Shown: piece after piece, positions 21,494-30,238 of the stretch | Position numbering within the stretch: the stretch's first letter is position 1 | Layout: the number at the start of each line of letters is the position of its first letter | NCBI RefSeq assembly: GCF_900537175.1 | Contig: NZ_LS999833.1 | Span: 1,178,001 to 1,242,000, forward strand | Direction: 5' to 3' | DNA length: 64,000 nt | Origin: Lentilitoribacter sp. Alg239-R112 | GTDB taxonomy: Bacteria; Pseudomonadota; Alphaproteobacteria; Rhizobiales; Rhizobiaceae | Position numbers and translations under genes: made by a program | Notes under the pieces: generated by a model | Told to the model about the DNA's origin: nothing | The model's database searches: none | The model's input: only the letters and a program-made list of their open reading frames with translations

Positions 21494-22015
21494 CTATGCA
21501 GCCGCATCATCCTTCGTAGAGTAAGCACTAAGAACCTGAGCAACTTGCGTGCCAGGTTTATTGACGATTGTAGCGATACGCGTAGCTGGTGTAGAAATCA
21601 TACCAACAAGTTTCGCACGTAGTTCATCAAGAGATGGCATTGTCGCAAGCGACTTGACACCATTTTCGTCTAGTACTGTGGCTCCCATTGCGCCACCAAG
21701 GATAACAAGTTTGTCGTTAGCCTTAGAAAACTCAACAGCAACCTTCGGAGCAACAACAGGATCTTCGCTATAAGCTAAGACTGTCATACCAGTAAGGTAT
21801 TGTGACATACCCTCTGACTCCGTACCCTGAAGAGCAATTTTGGCAAGGCTGTTTTTCGCGACTTTGACGGTACCGCCAGCAACACGCATTTTTGAGCGAA
21901 GTTCACTCATTTGCGCCACTGTAAGACCGGCATAGTGGGCTACAACAACTGAACCAGCTTCTTTAAAGACGCCGTTCAATTCTGTAACGAATTCGCTTTT
22001 CTCAGCTTTTTCCAC
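21494..22015 (-). CDS. rplJ: 50S ribosomal protein L10
   Basis: 173 residues with a GTG start; GGAGAAAC lies at correct spacing before it. L10 is the stalk base that binds 23S rRNA and carries L12 dimers. Diagnostic segments are [18 protein letters not shown], the [18 protein letters not shown] block and the C-terminal helix ([14 protein letters not shown]). A 341-bp leader precedes it, longer than needed for a ribosome binding site and containing several stems, as expected for L10-(L12)4 autoregulation. Confidence 0.98.
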   Translation of the reverse strand: MEKAEKSEFVTELNGVFKEAGSVVVAHYAGLTVAQMSELRSKMRVAGGTVKVAKNSLAKIALQGTESEGMSQYLTGMTVLAYSEDPVVAPKVAVEFSKANDKLVILGGAMGATVLDENGVKSLATMPSLDELRAKLVGMISTPATRIATIVNKPGTQVAQVLSAYSTKDDAAA

Positions 22016-22104
22016 TTACGTTTCTCCAGTTAACACATTTGAAAAATCAAACATGTCGGTTTGCATTTGCCTTCTATGAGACCAAACTGATCCCACAAAC
22101 GACG

Positions 22105-22316
22105 TTGAGGATCCTGTCCCCTTACCCGTAACAAGCAATGCTTGTGAAAGGTGAAGGCATTCGCAAGGTTCGAACCAAACAAAACAACTTGTTTTAATTT
22201 GCTCGACCTATCTCATGCGGGCGGATATTAAGATCTCCAAAGAAGATCGCCTACAATCTCGGACAGGGTATCTCAGTTTCCTGAGATAATTTTGGCCACT
22301 TAATAAACGGCCAAAA
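22105..22316 (-). promoter_or_regulatory. Structured rplJ leader (candidate L10 leader RNA)
   Basis: The gap 22016-22356 between rplA and rplJ holds several stems when read as minus-strand RNA. TTTTGGCC/GGCCAAAA (22316-22309 with 22297-22290) is an eight-pair stem with an 11-base loop. TATCTCAG-GAAA-CTGAGATA (22288-22269) is an eight-pair stem capped by a GNRA tetraloop. CCTGTCC (22267-22261) can pair with GGACAGG (22119-22113) to close a domain of about 150 bases. ACAAGC/GCTTGT (22146-22132) is a small inner hairpin. Position and architecture fit the autoregulatory L10 leader of bacteria; the exact L10 site was not proven. Confidence 0.6.
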
Positions 22317-22356
22317 ATTCTTCTATATCAATCTATTATGACTGACAATCAATTTA

Positions 22357-23055
22357 TTACTCGCCAGCAACGCCAGCTGTATCGATCTTAAAGCCAGGCC
22401 CCATTGTTGAAGAGATAGAAATCCGCTTCAAGTAAACACCCTTTGAGCCAGATGGCTTAGCTTTAATAACAGCATCGATAAATGCTTTTACATTTGCAAG
22501 AATTGCACTCTCATCAAATGAAGCTTTACCAACCCCTGCATGCACGATGCCAGCTTTTTCAACGCGAAACTCAACAGCTCCGCCTTTAGAAGCATCAACA
22601 GCTGCCTTAACATCCATCGTCACCGTACCAACTTTAGGGTTTGGCATCATGCCACGCGGACCAAGTACCTTACCCAAACGACCAACAAGTGGCATCATGT
22701 CTGGCGTAGCAATACAACGATCAAAATCGATATTGCCTTTTTGCACTTCTGCAACAAGTTCTTCAGCACCAACGACATCAGCACCAGCTGCTTTAGCTTC
22801 ATCAGCCTTCGCGTCACGAGCAAATACTGCCACGCGAACAGAGCGACCTGTACCTGATGGCAGGTTCACAACACCGCGTACCATTTGGTCGGCATGGCGT
22901 GGATCAACACCCAAATTCATTGCAACTTCAATTGTTTCATCAAACTTTGCATTGGCACGCTCTTTGACCTTAGAAATGGCAGCTTCCAACGCATGAAGCT
23001 CTTCATTATTAAGGCCTTCGATATTCTTTTTTGTTCTTTTACCTAATTTTGCCAT
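22357..23055 (-). CDS. rplA: 50S ribosomal protein L1
   Basis: 232 residues from the ATG at 23055, preceded by AAAGGATAATATC; the longer frame to 23103 overlaps rplK and lacks support. L1 binds 23S rRNA at the mobile L1 stalk and represses its own operon by binding the mRNA. Typical segments are [40 protein letters not shown] followed by PNPKVGT, and the C-terminal ISSTMGPG. It starts four bases after the rplK stop, so the two are translationally linked. Confidence 0.98.
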   Translation of the reverse strand: MAKLGKRTKKNIEGLNNEELHALEAAISKVKERANAKFDETIEVAMNLGVDPRHADQMVRGVVNLPSGTGRSVRVAVFARDAKADEAKAAGADVVGAEELVAEVQKGNIDFDRCIATPDMMPLVGRLGKVLGPRGMMPNPKVGTVTMDVKAAVDASKGGAVEFRVEKAGIVHAGVGKASFDESAILANVKAFIDAVIKAKPSGSKGVYLKRISISSTMGPGFKIDTAGVAGE

Positions 23056-23059
23056 GATA

Positions 23060-23488
23060 TTATCCTTTGACCTCAATACCCATTGAGCGGGCTGAACCTT
23101 CAACCATCAACATCGCACCTTCGATGTCAGCAGCATTAAGATCTTTCATCTTAGCTTCGGCAATATCACGCACTTGATCTTTTGTAAGACTAGTAATGAT
23201 AGATTTACCAGGCTCTTTTGAGCCAGATTTCAAGTTTGCAGCTTTCTTGATCAAGTAGCTCATAGGAGGCTGCTTCATTTTGAAAGTGAAAGACTTATCT
23301 TGGTAATAGGTAATTGCGCAAGGAATTGGCGCACCTTTTTCCATTTCACCTGTTGCAGCATTAAATGCCTTACAGAATTCCATAATATTAATGCCTCGCT
23401 GACCCAGCGCAGGACCAATTGGAGGTGACGGATTTGCCGAACCAGCAGGAACCTGCAACTTCAACACTCCAGCAATTTTTTTAGCCAT
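23060..23488 (-). CDS. rplK: 50S ribosomal protein L11
   Basis: 142 residues, standard. L11 binds the GTPase-associated centre of 23S rRNA and is needed for RelA activation. The Pro-rich N-terminal domain ([20 protein letters not shown]), the [11 protein letters not shown] segment and the C-terminal RNA-binding domain ([20 protein letters not shown]) are intact. It lies 161 bp after nusG and just before rplA. Confidence 0.98.
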   Translation of the reverse strand: MAKKIAGVLKLQVPAGSANPSPPIGPALGQRGINIMEFCKAFNAATGEMEKGAPIPCAITYYQDKSFTFKMKQPPMSYLIKKAANLKSGSKEPGKSIITSLTKDQVRDIAEAKMKDLNAADIEGAMLMVEGSARSMGIEVKG

Positions 23489-23649
23489 AATAGCTCTGCC
23501 TTTTATTTATTCCCCATACATAATGCATGAGTAAAATCCCGAAGGATAATTTGCTGACCATTTGATCAGCGGCTGCGGTTGCGTGGTACAGTATCAAAGA
23601 TCGGCTAGATCAAGACGCCTCCCACGCGAAAAAGCACCGTAAACGGCGC

Positions 23650-24180
23650 TTAAACTTTTTCTACTTGTGCATATTCAAGTTCGACAGGCGTTGCACGCCC
23701 AAAGATCGAAACTTCAACCTTAAGCCTCGCACGCTCTTCATCAACTTCTTGAACGACCCCGTTAAATGAAGCGAAAGGACCATCAGAAACCTGAACTTGC
23801 TCACCGATATCGAACATTACTGAAGGCTTCGGACGCTCCACACCCTCTTGAATTTGCGTCAGAATTTCTTCTGCTTCCCTATCGGGAATAGGTAACGGCT
23901 TACCATCACCACCCAAAAATCCGGTCACTTTAGGCGTATTCTTGATTAGGTTATGAACCGCATCAGTTAAATTAGCCTGAACCATCACATAACCAGGGAA
24001 AAACTTGCGCTCAGCATCGACCTTACGACCTCTGCGAACCTCAACAGTTTTTTCAACAGGGACCAAGATCTGTTCAAAATGGTGATCTAAACCCTTTTGA
24101 CGCGCTTGTTCCTGAATCGATTCAGCGACCTTCTTCTCAAAATTTGAGTAAGCATGAACGATGTACCAGCGTACAGCCAT
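23650..24180 (-). CDS. nusG: Transcription termination/antitermination protein NusG
   Basis: 176 residues. The N-terminal NGN domain (WYIVHAYSNFEKKVAESI; KFFPGYVMVQANLTD; VTGFLGGDGKP) binds the RNA polymerase clamp and the C-terminal KOW domain (GEQVQVSDGPFASFNGVVQE) links to Rho or ribosomal S10. It modulates elongation and termination. It starts 18 bp after secE, the universal pairing, and precedes rplK. Confidence 0.98.
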   Translation of the reverse strand: MAVRWYIVHAYSNFEKKVAESIQEQARQKGLDHHFEQILVPVEKTVEVRRGRKVDAERKFFPGYVMVQANLTDAVHNLIKNTPKVTGFLGGDGKPLPIPDREAEEILTQIQEGVERPKPSVMFDIGEQVQVSDGPFASFNGVVQEVDEERARLKVEVSIFGRATPVELEYAQVEKV

Positions 24181-24198
24181 ATTTTCTACGAGCCTCGT

Positions 24199-24399
24199 TT
24201 AAGAACCGAAATTAAGAATGAACGAAATAACAACGCTCAAAATTTGATCTGCTGCAAAAAAGAATATTGCAGCAAGAAACACCATCACAAGAACCATAAT
24301 GGTCGAGATCACAGTCTCTCGACGCGTCGGCCAAACGACCTTGGCCGTTTCGGAACGAACCTCTTGCAGGAACGTGAATGGATTAGATTTTGAAGCCAT
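24199..24399 (-). CDS. secE: Preprotein translocase subunit SecE
   Basis: 66 residues, the short single-helix form of SecE typical outside enterobacteria. An amphipathic segment with the conserved FLQEVRSETAKVVWPTRRET precedes one transmembrane helix (about 35-60). SecE clamps SecY in the inner membrane. It heads the secE-nusG-rplKAJL-rpoBC series. The tRNA-Trp gene commonly found just upstream is absent here. Confidence 0.95.
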   Translation of the reverse strand: MASKSNPFTFLQEVRSETAKVVWPTRRETVISTIMVLVMVFLAAIFFFAADQILSVVISFILNFGS

Positions 24400-24745
24400 T
24401 ATTCACCCATATCTTTACGGCACGGTCAGCATAAGTGCCGAACGCGCCGCGTAAGTCATCAGACACTACTTATAGATCGTTTTAGAAAACCTCAAGGGCT
24501 TTATCGAAATAATCGATTAAAAATACGCATTTTCTGACGTAACTTCATTCGCTTAAATCATTAGATGGTAAGTATGGACTTGTTTAACGAACTTCAAGAC
24601 CAAATGTTCGAAAAATTACATTGAGATATGTGAGACCAAATGAGGGGTCCGATTCGGACCCGCATGCTACCAAAGGTTCAGCACTCAGAAATTATGCTTT
24701 TCTTAGGTGCACAACCTCAATGGCATTTCTATCGGAGGGTCTTTA
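24400..24745. other. Divergent region upstream of secE
   Basis: 346 bp that must carry the promoter for secE on the minus strand. A candidate is TTGAGG (24495-24490) and TATAAG (24474-24469), but the spacer of 15 is short. A hairpin CGGCAC/GTGCCG (24440-24435 with 24423-24418) would sit in the leader about 20 bases before the secE ATG. GGGTCCG-ATT-CGGACCC at 24645-24661 is a seven-pair inverted repeat with no U-tract on either strand, possibly an operator. No tRNA or small gene was found. Confidence 0.4.
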
Positions 24746-25165
24746 ATGATCCAAAATACCGACCGTGACGTAATATTATACATGCAACATGAAATAGTAA
24801 TGCGTCAAATTAGATTTTTGATTTTTGTCTTCGCAATTCTGAATATATCGTCAGGAAGCGTTCAAGCTAGAGATGTTGTCGAAAGCAAAGCGGAGTTCAT
24901 CCAGAAAGTTGCCGGCAAGAAAATCACAGATGCAAAACTCAACACCTGGATGATTGCACAACCAAATGGCCAAATTAGAGGTAAATTCAAAGGTATAAAC
25001 ATTAAAGGAAGGTGGGATTGGAATGGAAGATACTGGTGCCGAAGTGCCCGTATTGGACTTTTATCACTTCCAAATGAATGCCAGCAAATTGCTCTTAATG
25101 GAAAGACGCTAATTCTAAAACGCAAAAAGGGCAACGGGACCACTCATAGCTACCAGCTAAACTAA
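24746..25165 (+). CDS. Small exported protein, family often labelled 'dihydrodipicolinate reductase' without basis
   Basis: 139 residues from the ATG at 24746, which has GGAGGG six bases upstream; an alternative ATG at 24800 would give a shorter signal peptide. A hydrophobic signal region (RFLIFVFAILNISSGSVQA) precedes a mature domain of about 98 residues with GKFKGINIKGRWDWNGRYWC and two cysteines (W-C-R-S and N-E-C-Q). It resembles small periplasmic proteins of Rhodobacterales that databases call dihydrodipicolinate reductase, but it has no Rossmann fold or NAD(P) motif, so that name should not be copied. It probably folds as a small beta-barrel with one disulfide. Function unknown. Confidence 0.65.
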   Translation: MIQNTDRDVILYMQHEIVMRQIRFLIFVFAILNISSGSVQARDVVESKAEFIQKVAGKKITDAKLNTWMIAQPNGQIRGKFKGINIKGRWDWNGRYWCRSARIGLLSLPNECQQIALNGKTLILKRKKGNGTTHSYQLN

Positions 25166-25226
25166 ATGACTAGGAACCGCATCTAATAATATTTCTAATG
25201 CTTATCGCGGGAGTTAGGTGATACGC

Positions 25227-25574
25227 TTAATTATCATGCAGGTCCCGACTATCTTTCGGGGCTTCTTCACGTTCAAACATGCCATAATCACGCACTACGC
25301 TAATAATACGAATTCGATAATCTTCAAATAACCCGCCCCGCCCTTTGCTTTGGGCACTGCGGTGTGAGTGTAGATTTCGCCACTCATCCAATGCTGCTTC
25401 ATTTTCATAAAACGACAAAGACAGTATTTTGTTAGGGTCACTCAAGCTCTGAAAGCGCTCAATTGAGATGAAGCCTTTGATCTTTTCAAGCTCAGGGCGC
25501 AATGAAGCAGCAATATCGAGATATTCCTGCTTATGTCGCTCATGCGGCAGAACCTCAAAAATCACACCAATCAT
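25227..25574 (-). CDS. Antibiotic biosynthesis monooxygenase (ABM) domain protein
   Basis: 115 residues from the ATG at 25574, which overlaps the gcvP stop in an ATGA, the signature of translational coupling; the longer frame to 25616 lies inside gcvP. The sequence [20 protein letters not shown] ... [20 protein letters not shown] ... [14 protein letters not shown] is a typical dimeric ferredoxin-like ABM domain. Such proteins include cofactor-free monooxygenases and haem-degrading enzymes, but most are of unknown function and key catalytic residues are not conserved across the family. Being the last gene of a glycine-riboswitch operon, it should be induced with glycine cleavage, which is the best clue to its role. 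Confidence 0.8.
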   Translation of the reverse strand: MIGVIFEVLPHERHKQEYLDIAASLRPELEKIKGFISIERFQSLSDPNKILSLSFYENEAALDEWRNLHSHRSAQSKGRGGLFEDYRIRIISVVRDYGMFEREEAPKDSRDLHDN

Positions 25575-28411
25575 TCTGCAGCATCCAAATAGTCTTCCAT
25601 TGGAGGGCAGGAGCAAATCAAATTACGATCGCCATAGGCATTATCGACGCGATTGACTGGCGACCAATATTTATCAACTGAGAATGATCCTGGAGGGAAA
25701 CACCCCTGCTCTCTTGAATATGGACGATCCCATTCACCCACCAAATCACGCATCGTGTGTGGCGCATTACTTAGTGGATTATTGTCTGCCGGGTACTTAC
25801 CGTCCGCTACATCCTGCGCTTCCTGACGGATAGCAAGCATTGCATCACAGAACCTATCCAACTCAGCCTTAGGCTCAGATTCCGTTGGCTCGATCATCAA
25901 AGTACCAGCAACAGGAAATGACATGGTCGGCGCATGAAAACCGCTGTCGATGAGACGTTTTGCAACATCATCAACGCTCACACCGAACTCAGCCAGAGGC
26001 CTTGTATCAATAATGCACTCGTGTGCTACGCGGCCATTTGGCCCTCGGTACAAAACCGGATACGCATCGCCCAGACGTTTCGCAATATAATTTGCATTCA
26101 ATATCGCAAATTGTGTGGCACGCGTAAGCCCCTCACCACCCATCATCAGACAATAAGCCCAAGAAATAGGAAGCAAACTGGCCGACCCATAAGGAGCTGC
26201 AGATACCGCACCTTCTGTCCCAAGTTCATTATGACCAGGCAAATGAGGGATAAGGTGTTTTTTTACACCAATTGGTCCCATTCCCGGCCCACCGCCGCCA
26301 TGTGGAATGCAAAATGTTTTATGCAAATTAAGGTGCGATACATCAGAACCAATGTCACCTGGTTGAGCCACGCCAACCATAGCGTTCAAATTTGCGCCAT
26401 CAAGATAGACTTGACCGCCAAACTTATGTGTGATTTCACAAATCTCGCGAACTGTTTCCTCAAATACACCATGGGTCGATGGATAAGTAATCATACATGC
26501 AGCTAAGTTATCAGCATGTTGTTCCGCTTTCTTACGGAAATCCTCTACATCGATATCGCCATTTTCAGAACTTGCGACGACGACAACCTTATAACCTACC
26601 ATTTGAGCAGATGCAGGGTTTGTACCATGCGCTGAGGTTGGAATAAGACAGATATTTCGATGTCCTTCGCCATTCGCATTATGATAAGAAGAAATAGATA
26701 ACAACCCCGCAAACTCACCCTGCGCGCCGGAATTTGGTTGCATAGAGATCGCATCATAACCTGTTATTTCACAAAGTTTGTCAGAAAGATCCTTGATCAT
26801 CAATTGATAACCATGCGTTTGATCTGTTGGAGCAAACGGATGAATATTCGCAAAACCTGACCAACTGACCGGTATCATCTCCGCTGCAGCATTAAGCTTC
26901 ATTGTACACGAACCGAGCGGTATCATCGCACGATCAAGCGCTAAATCGCGGTCTGCCAAACGACGCATATAACGCGTCATTTCCGCTTCTGATCGGTTCA
27001 TGTGGAATATAGAATGCGTCATATATTCACTTTGGCGGGCCATGCCATCTGGAAGACAGTAATCTGCATCATCAACAAAATCGCGCTCATTCAAACCAAA
27101 CGCAGTCCAAACAGCGTGAATAATTTTGTCGTTGGTCATTTCATCAACGCTCATGCCAATTTTGGTATCACCAACAGCGCGAAGATTGACACCCTCATTC
27201 ACAGCGGACTTGATGACAACACTCTGAAGGTTACCAACATCAACTGTGATTGTATCAAAATAAGTTTCCGGCTCGACTTTAAAACCAAGCTTCTCAATAC
27301 CGGCGGCAAGCTTGGCGGCTTTAAGATGAATTCGTTGTGCAATCGCTTTTAGTCCATCCGGACCATAAAACACACCGTACATTGATGCCATAACGGCCAA
27401 CAATGCCTGAGCAGTACAAACATTAGATGTCGCCTTCTCGCGCCGGATGTGTTGTTCGCGGGTTTGCAACGCCAAACGATAAGCTTTGTTGCCATGAGAA
27501 TCGATTGAAACACCGACAATACGGCCTGGCATAGAACGTTTAAATGCATCTTTGGTCGCCATATAGGCGGCATGCGGACCACCAAAGCCGAGCGGAATAC
27601 CAAATCTTTGTGTTGAACCAACCGCTATATCAGCTCCCATTGCGCCGGGCTCTTTGAGCAAAGTTAAAGACAAAGGATCTGCTGTCACAATCCCAATTGC
27701 CTTTGCTTCATGAAGTGCAGAAATTTGATCGGTAAAATCTCTTACATGACCATAGGTACCCGGATACTGGAAGATAGCACCATATACTTCATCAGGATTT
27801 AGCGCATCGGGTGCACCGATTACCAATTCAATATCTAGCGGCTCTGCACGCGTTCGCATCACCGAGATGTTTTGTGGGTGGCAATTCTCATCAATAAAAA
27901 ACATTTTTGATTTCGATTTTGCCACGCGTTGCGCCATAACCATAGCTTCTGCACAAGCAGTTGCTTCATCGAGCAAAGATGCATTGGCAACTTCAAGCCC
28001 AGTTAAATCAATAATCATTGTTTGAAAATTCAAAAGCGCCTCTAGACGTCCTTGTGAAATTTCCGGCTGGTAAGGCGTATAGGCTGTATACCAAGCTGGA
28101 TTTTCAAAAATATTGCGCTGAATTGGCGGCGGTGTGAATGTATCATAATACCCCTGCCCGATAAGAGATGGCACAACCTTATTCATGCGGCTGACCTTGC
28201 GCATATGATCGAGCAACTCATTTTGCGACAATGGCGGGTTTTCGAGCGGTGTTTTTTGACGGATAGTCTTCGGAACTGTCTGATCAATTAAATCATCAAG
28301 GGATTTAACCCCGACGACATGGAGCATTTCCTCTGTTTCTTGCGGTGAAGGTCCAATATGTCGCCGATTGGCAAAATCAAATGGGTCGTAGTCCGTCAAA
28401 TTATAGCTCAT
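25571..28411 (-). CDS. gcvP: Glycine dehydrogenase (decarboxylating), P-protein
   Basis: 946 residues, a single-chain P-protein (many bacteria have two halves). It decarboxylates glycine on pyridoxal phosphate and passes the aminomethyl group to the lipoyl arm of GcvH. The PLP lysine is in [20 protein letters not shown]; the N-terminal half contains [18 protein letters not shown] and the paired fold. It is 12 bp after gcvH in gcvT-gcvH-gcvP and is controlled with them by the glycine riboswitch upstream of gcvT. Its stop overlaps the start of the ABM gene. Confidence 0.98.
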   Translation of the reverse strand: MSYNLTDYDPFDFANRRHIGPSPQETEEMLHVVGVKSLDDLIDQTVPKTIRQKTPLENPPLSQNELLDHMRKVSRMNKVVPSLIGQGYYDTFTPPPIQRNIFENPAWYTAYTPYQPEISQGRLEALLNFQTMIIDLTGLEVANASLLDEATACAEAMVMAQRVAKSKSKMFFIDENCHPQNISVMRTRAEPLDIELVIGAPDALNPDEVYGAIFQYPGTYGHVRDFTDQISALHEAKAIGIVTADPLSLTLLKEPGAMGADIAVGSTQRFGIPLGFGGPHAAYMATKDAFKRSMPGRIVGVSIDSHGNKAYRLALQTREQHIRREKATSNVCTAQALLAVMASMYGVFYGPDGLKAIAQRIHLKAAKLAAGIEKLGFKVEPETYFDTITVDVGNLQSVVIKSAVNEGVNLRAVGDTKIGMSVDEMTNDKIIHAVWTAFGLNERDFVDDADYCLPDGMARQSEYMTHSIFHMNRSEAEMTRYMRRLADRDLALDRAMIPLGSCTMKLNAAAEMIPVSWSGFANIHPFAPTDQTHGYQLMIKDLSDKLCEITGYDAISMQPNSGAQGEFAGLLSISSYHNANGEGHRNICLIPTSAHGTNPASAQMVGYKVVVVASSENGDIDVEDFRKKAEQHADNLAACMITYPSTHGVFEETVREICEITHKFGGQVYLDGANLNAMVGVAQPGDIGSDVSHLNLHKTFCIPHGGGGPGMGPIGVKKHLIPHLPGHNELGTEGAVSAAPYGSASLLPISWAYCLMMGGEGLTRATQFAILNANYIAKRLGDAYPVLYRGPNGRVAHECIIDTRPLAEFGVSVDDVAKRLIDSGFHAPTMSFPVAGTLMIEPTESEPKAELDRFCDAMLAIRQEAQDVADGKYPADNNPLSNAPHTMRDLVGEWDRPYSREQGCFPPGSFSVDKYWSPVNRVDNAYGDRNLICSCPPMEDYLDAAE

Positions 28412-28423
28412 TATTCGTCTCGC

Positions 28424-28786
28424 TTATTCGCCAATATGTGCTTTGTAAGCAGCTTCATCCATCAAACCATCATATTCAGATGGGTCTTTTAACTTCATTT
28501 TAAAGAACCATGCCGCAGCCGTCGGGTCTTCATTCACCAAAGTTGGGTTATCCGCAACGGTTTGGTTAACCGCAGTGATTTCACCATCAAGTGGCGCAAG
28601 AATATCAGACGCAGCTTTGACGCTTTCAATCACAACGACATCGTCACCTTTCGAATATTCATTGCCGACATCTGGAAGTTCAACAAATACTAGTTCGCCA
28701 AGCGCATCAGCTGCGTGTTGTGTAATTCCAACAATGAACTCATCGCCTTCCGGCTTCAACCATTCATGCTCTTCAGTGTATTTCAT
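28424..28786 (-). CDS. gcvH: Glycine cleavage system H protein
   Basis: 120 residues from the ATG at 28786 (GAGGG eight bases upstream); a TTG five codons earlier overlaps the gcvT stop. H-protein shuttles the methylamine group on a lipoyl lysine, here K57 in [11 protein letters not shown]. It lies 15 bp after gcvT. Residues 1-10 [10 protein letters not shown] are the family's usual start. Confidence 0.97.
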   Translation of the reverse strand: MKYTEEHEWLKPEGDEFIVGITQHAADALGELVFVELPDVGNEYSKGDDVVVIESVKAASDILAPLDGEITAVNQTVADNPTLVNEDPTAAAWFFKMKLKDPSEYDGLMDEAAYKAHIGE

Positions 28787-28801
28787 AATAATATCCCTCA
28801 A

Positions 28802-29923
28802 TTATCGTTTAAAATTTGCTTTTACAAAAGGCAGGCTGGCAACACTTGCAGGCAAACGCTTACCCCTGACGTCTGCAAAAATTTTCGTACCTATGATTGC
28901 ATATCTCGAGTGAAGATATCCCATAGAAACAGGCTGACCCAAAGTTGGTCCAAAACCACCAGATGTAATTTTTCCAATAGGCTCTTCACCTGTTTCAGAT
29001 GCAAATAGTAATGTGCCACCACGCATAGGCGCACGCCCTTCTGGAAGAATTCCAACTCGCCTTCTTGATGTACCATTTACGAGCTGTGGCAAAATTACCG
29101 CTTCACCCAAAAAGCCACCTGCTCTTTCGCCACCGTCTCGTCTCACCTTCTGAATAGACCAATTTAAGGTTGCTTCAGTTGGTGAAGTGCTCTCATCAAT
29201 ATCGTTTCCATAAAGGCACAAGCCACCCTCAAGCCTCAAACTATCACGCGCGCCAAGACCTATTGGTTCAACTTCATCCATTCCAGTCAGCTTGTCCGCA
29301 AACTCTTCTGCGCGATCAGATAATATAGAAATTTCGTATCCATCTTCGCCTGTATAACCTGATCTGGATATCCAAACTTCACCAAAGCTCGTCATAAAAC
29401 TACGGTTGTCCATAAAACGCATGGTCGCCACTTGAGGAAAGATGCGAATTAATGCTGTTTCGGCAAGCGGGCCCTGTAGCGCAATAAGTGCGCGGTCTTC
29501 GATGACTTCGACCTCACAATGATCACTAATATGAGACTGCAAATGTCCTATATCATGATCTTTTCGCGCCGCATTGATTACGAGGTAAAGATGATCGCCT
29601 CTATTTGTGACCATCAAATCATCAAGAATGCCGCCATCATCTGCTGTGAAAAGCGCATAACGCTGACGTTCTTCGCCAAGCCCCAAAATATCCATAGGAA
29701 CAAGTGTTTCGAGCGCTAATGCTGCATCTTTGTTGTCACCAGACTTGGCTCGCAACAAAACCTGCCCCATGTGGCTGACATCAAATAGACCAGCCTTTTC
29801 CCGAGTGTGAGTATGCTCACCCATAACACCCAATGGATATTGAACAGGCATATTATAACCAGCAAACGGTACCATTTTAGCACCATGCGCTACATGAAAA
29901 TCATACAAGGGTGTTTTTAACAT
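28802..29923 (-). CDS. gcvT: Aminomethyltransferase (glycine cleavage T protein)
   Basis: 373 residues. T-protein moves the methylene carbon from lipoyl-bound aminomethyl to tetrahydrofolate, releasing ammonia. Typical segments are MVPFAGYNMPVQYPLGVMGE, GLFDVSHMGQV, the SRSGYTGEDGYEI motif and the C-terminal GFGPTLGQPVSMGYL. The ATG at 29923 is chosen because GAGGTG lies six bases upstream; a GTG three codons earlier is inside that ribosome binding site. First gene of the operon, directly after the glycine riboswitch. Confidence 0.97.
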   Translation of the reverse strand: MLKTPLYDFHVAHGAKMVPFAGYNMPVQYPLGVMGEHTHTREKAGLFDVSHMGQVLLRAKSGDNKDAALALETLVPMDILGLGEERQRYALFTADDGGILDDLMVTNRGDHLYLVINAARKDHDIGHLQSHISDHCEVEVIEDRALIALQGPLAETALIRIFPQVATMRFMDNRSFMTSFGEVWISRSGYTGEDGYEISILSDRAEEFADKLTGMDEVEPIGLGARDSLRLEGGLCLYGNDIDESTSPTEATLNWSIQKVRRDGGERAGGFLGEAVILPQLVNGTSRRRVGILPEGRAPMRGGTLLFASETGEEPIGKITSGGFGPTLGQPVSMGYLHSRYAIIGTKIFADVRGKRLPASVASLPFVKANFKR

Positions 29924-29924
29924 A

Positions 29925-29963
29925 TCAGCCACCTCATTTATCTATTTGGCTGAAATTATCAGC
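29925..29963 (-). promoter_or_regulatory. Alternative hairpins around the gcvT ribosome binding site
   Basis: On the minus-strand RNA, TCAGCC (29953-29948) can pair with GGCUGA (29930-29925) directly before the gcvT AUG, holding the Shine-Dalgarno GAGGU (29935-29931) in the loop. The same TCAGC can instead pair with GCUGA (29963-29959) in a short upstream hairpin. The two are mutually exclusive, the layout of a translation-control expression platform. Upstream of them is a CAAGGC-GUAA-GCCUUG stem (29990-29975) with a GNRA loop. Confidence 0.6.
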
Positions 29964-29993
29964 ACCTTAAAGATCAAGGCTTACGCCTTGCTA

Positions 29994-30155
29994 AGATGCC
30001 TCCTCTGTCTTGGTGCCTGAGATCGTTATCCCTTCGGCGGGCAGTTAAGCCACTCTCCAGAGTCTATATCGAAACGGTCCATTTCGCCTGAGAGTTTCCG
30101 AGGCAGTTGCTCCTTCGGCCCTGATAAAATACCAGTGTCTCCCGTTTTCGATATA
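29994..30155 (-). ncRNA. Tandem glycine riboswitch upstream of gcvT
   Basis: On the minus strand both aptamers are recognisable. Aptamer 1 (about 30152-30066): P1 from ATCGAAAACGG and CCGTTTCGAT, then CGGGAGAC, GCCGAAGGAGCAA and AAACTCTCAGGCGAAA with GGACCG. Aptamer 2 (about 30065-29998): ACTCTGGAGAG, GCCGAAGGGA, ATCTCAGGCACCAA and GACAGAGGAGG. These match the conserved bulges of the glycine riboswitch class, which binds glycine (cooperatively in tandem forms) and normally turns on glycine cleavage genes. Its target here is gcvT-gcvH-gcvP and the coupled ABM gene. Confidence 0.92.
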
Positions 30156-30238
30156 TGAATGAATAAGTTATGTTGTCAAAAAACTCAATGTATTTTTTCT
30201 ATTGCCCAATAAAAAATTTGGTTCTTCATCTAAATTAT

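Noticed and set aside
24645..24661. Terminator GGGTCCG/CGGACCC
   Set aside because: No U-tract on either strand and no gene ends nearby.
24400..24700. tRNA-Trp upstream of secE
   Set aside because: The usual place was searched by eye; no cloverleaf or CCA anticodon region with a GGTTCGA T-loop is present.
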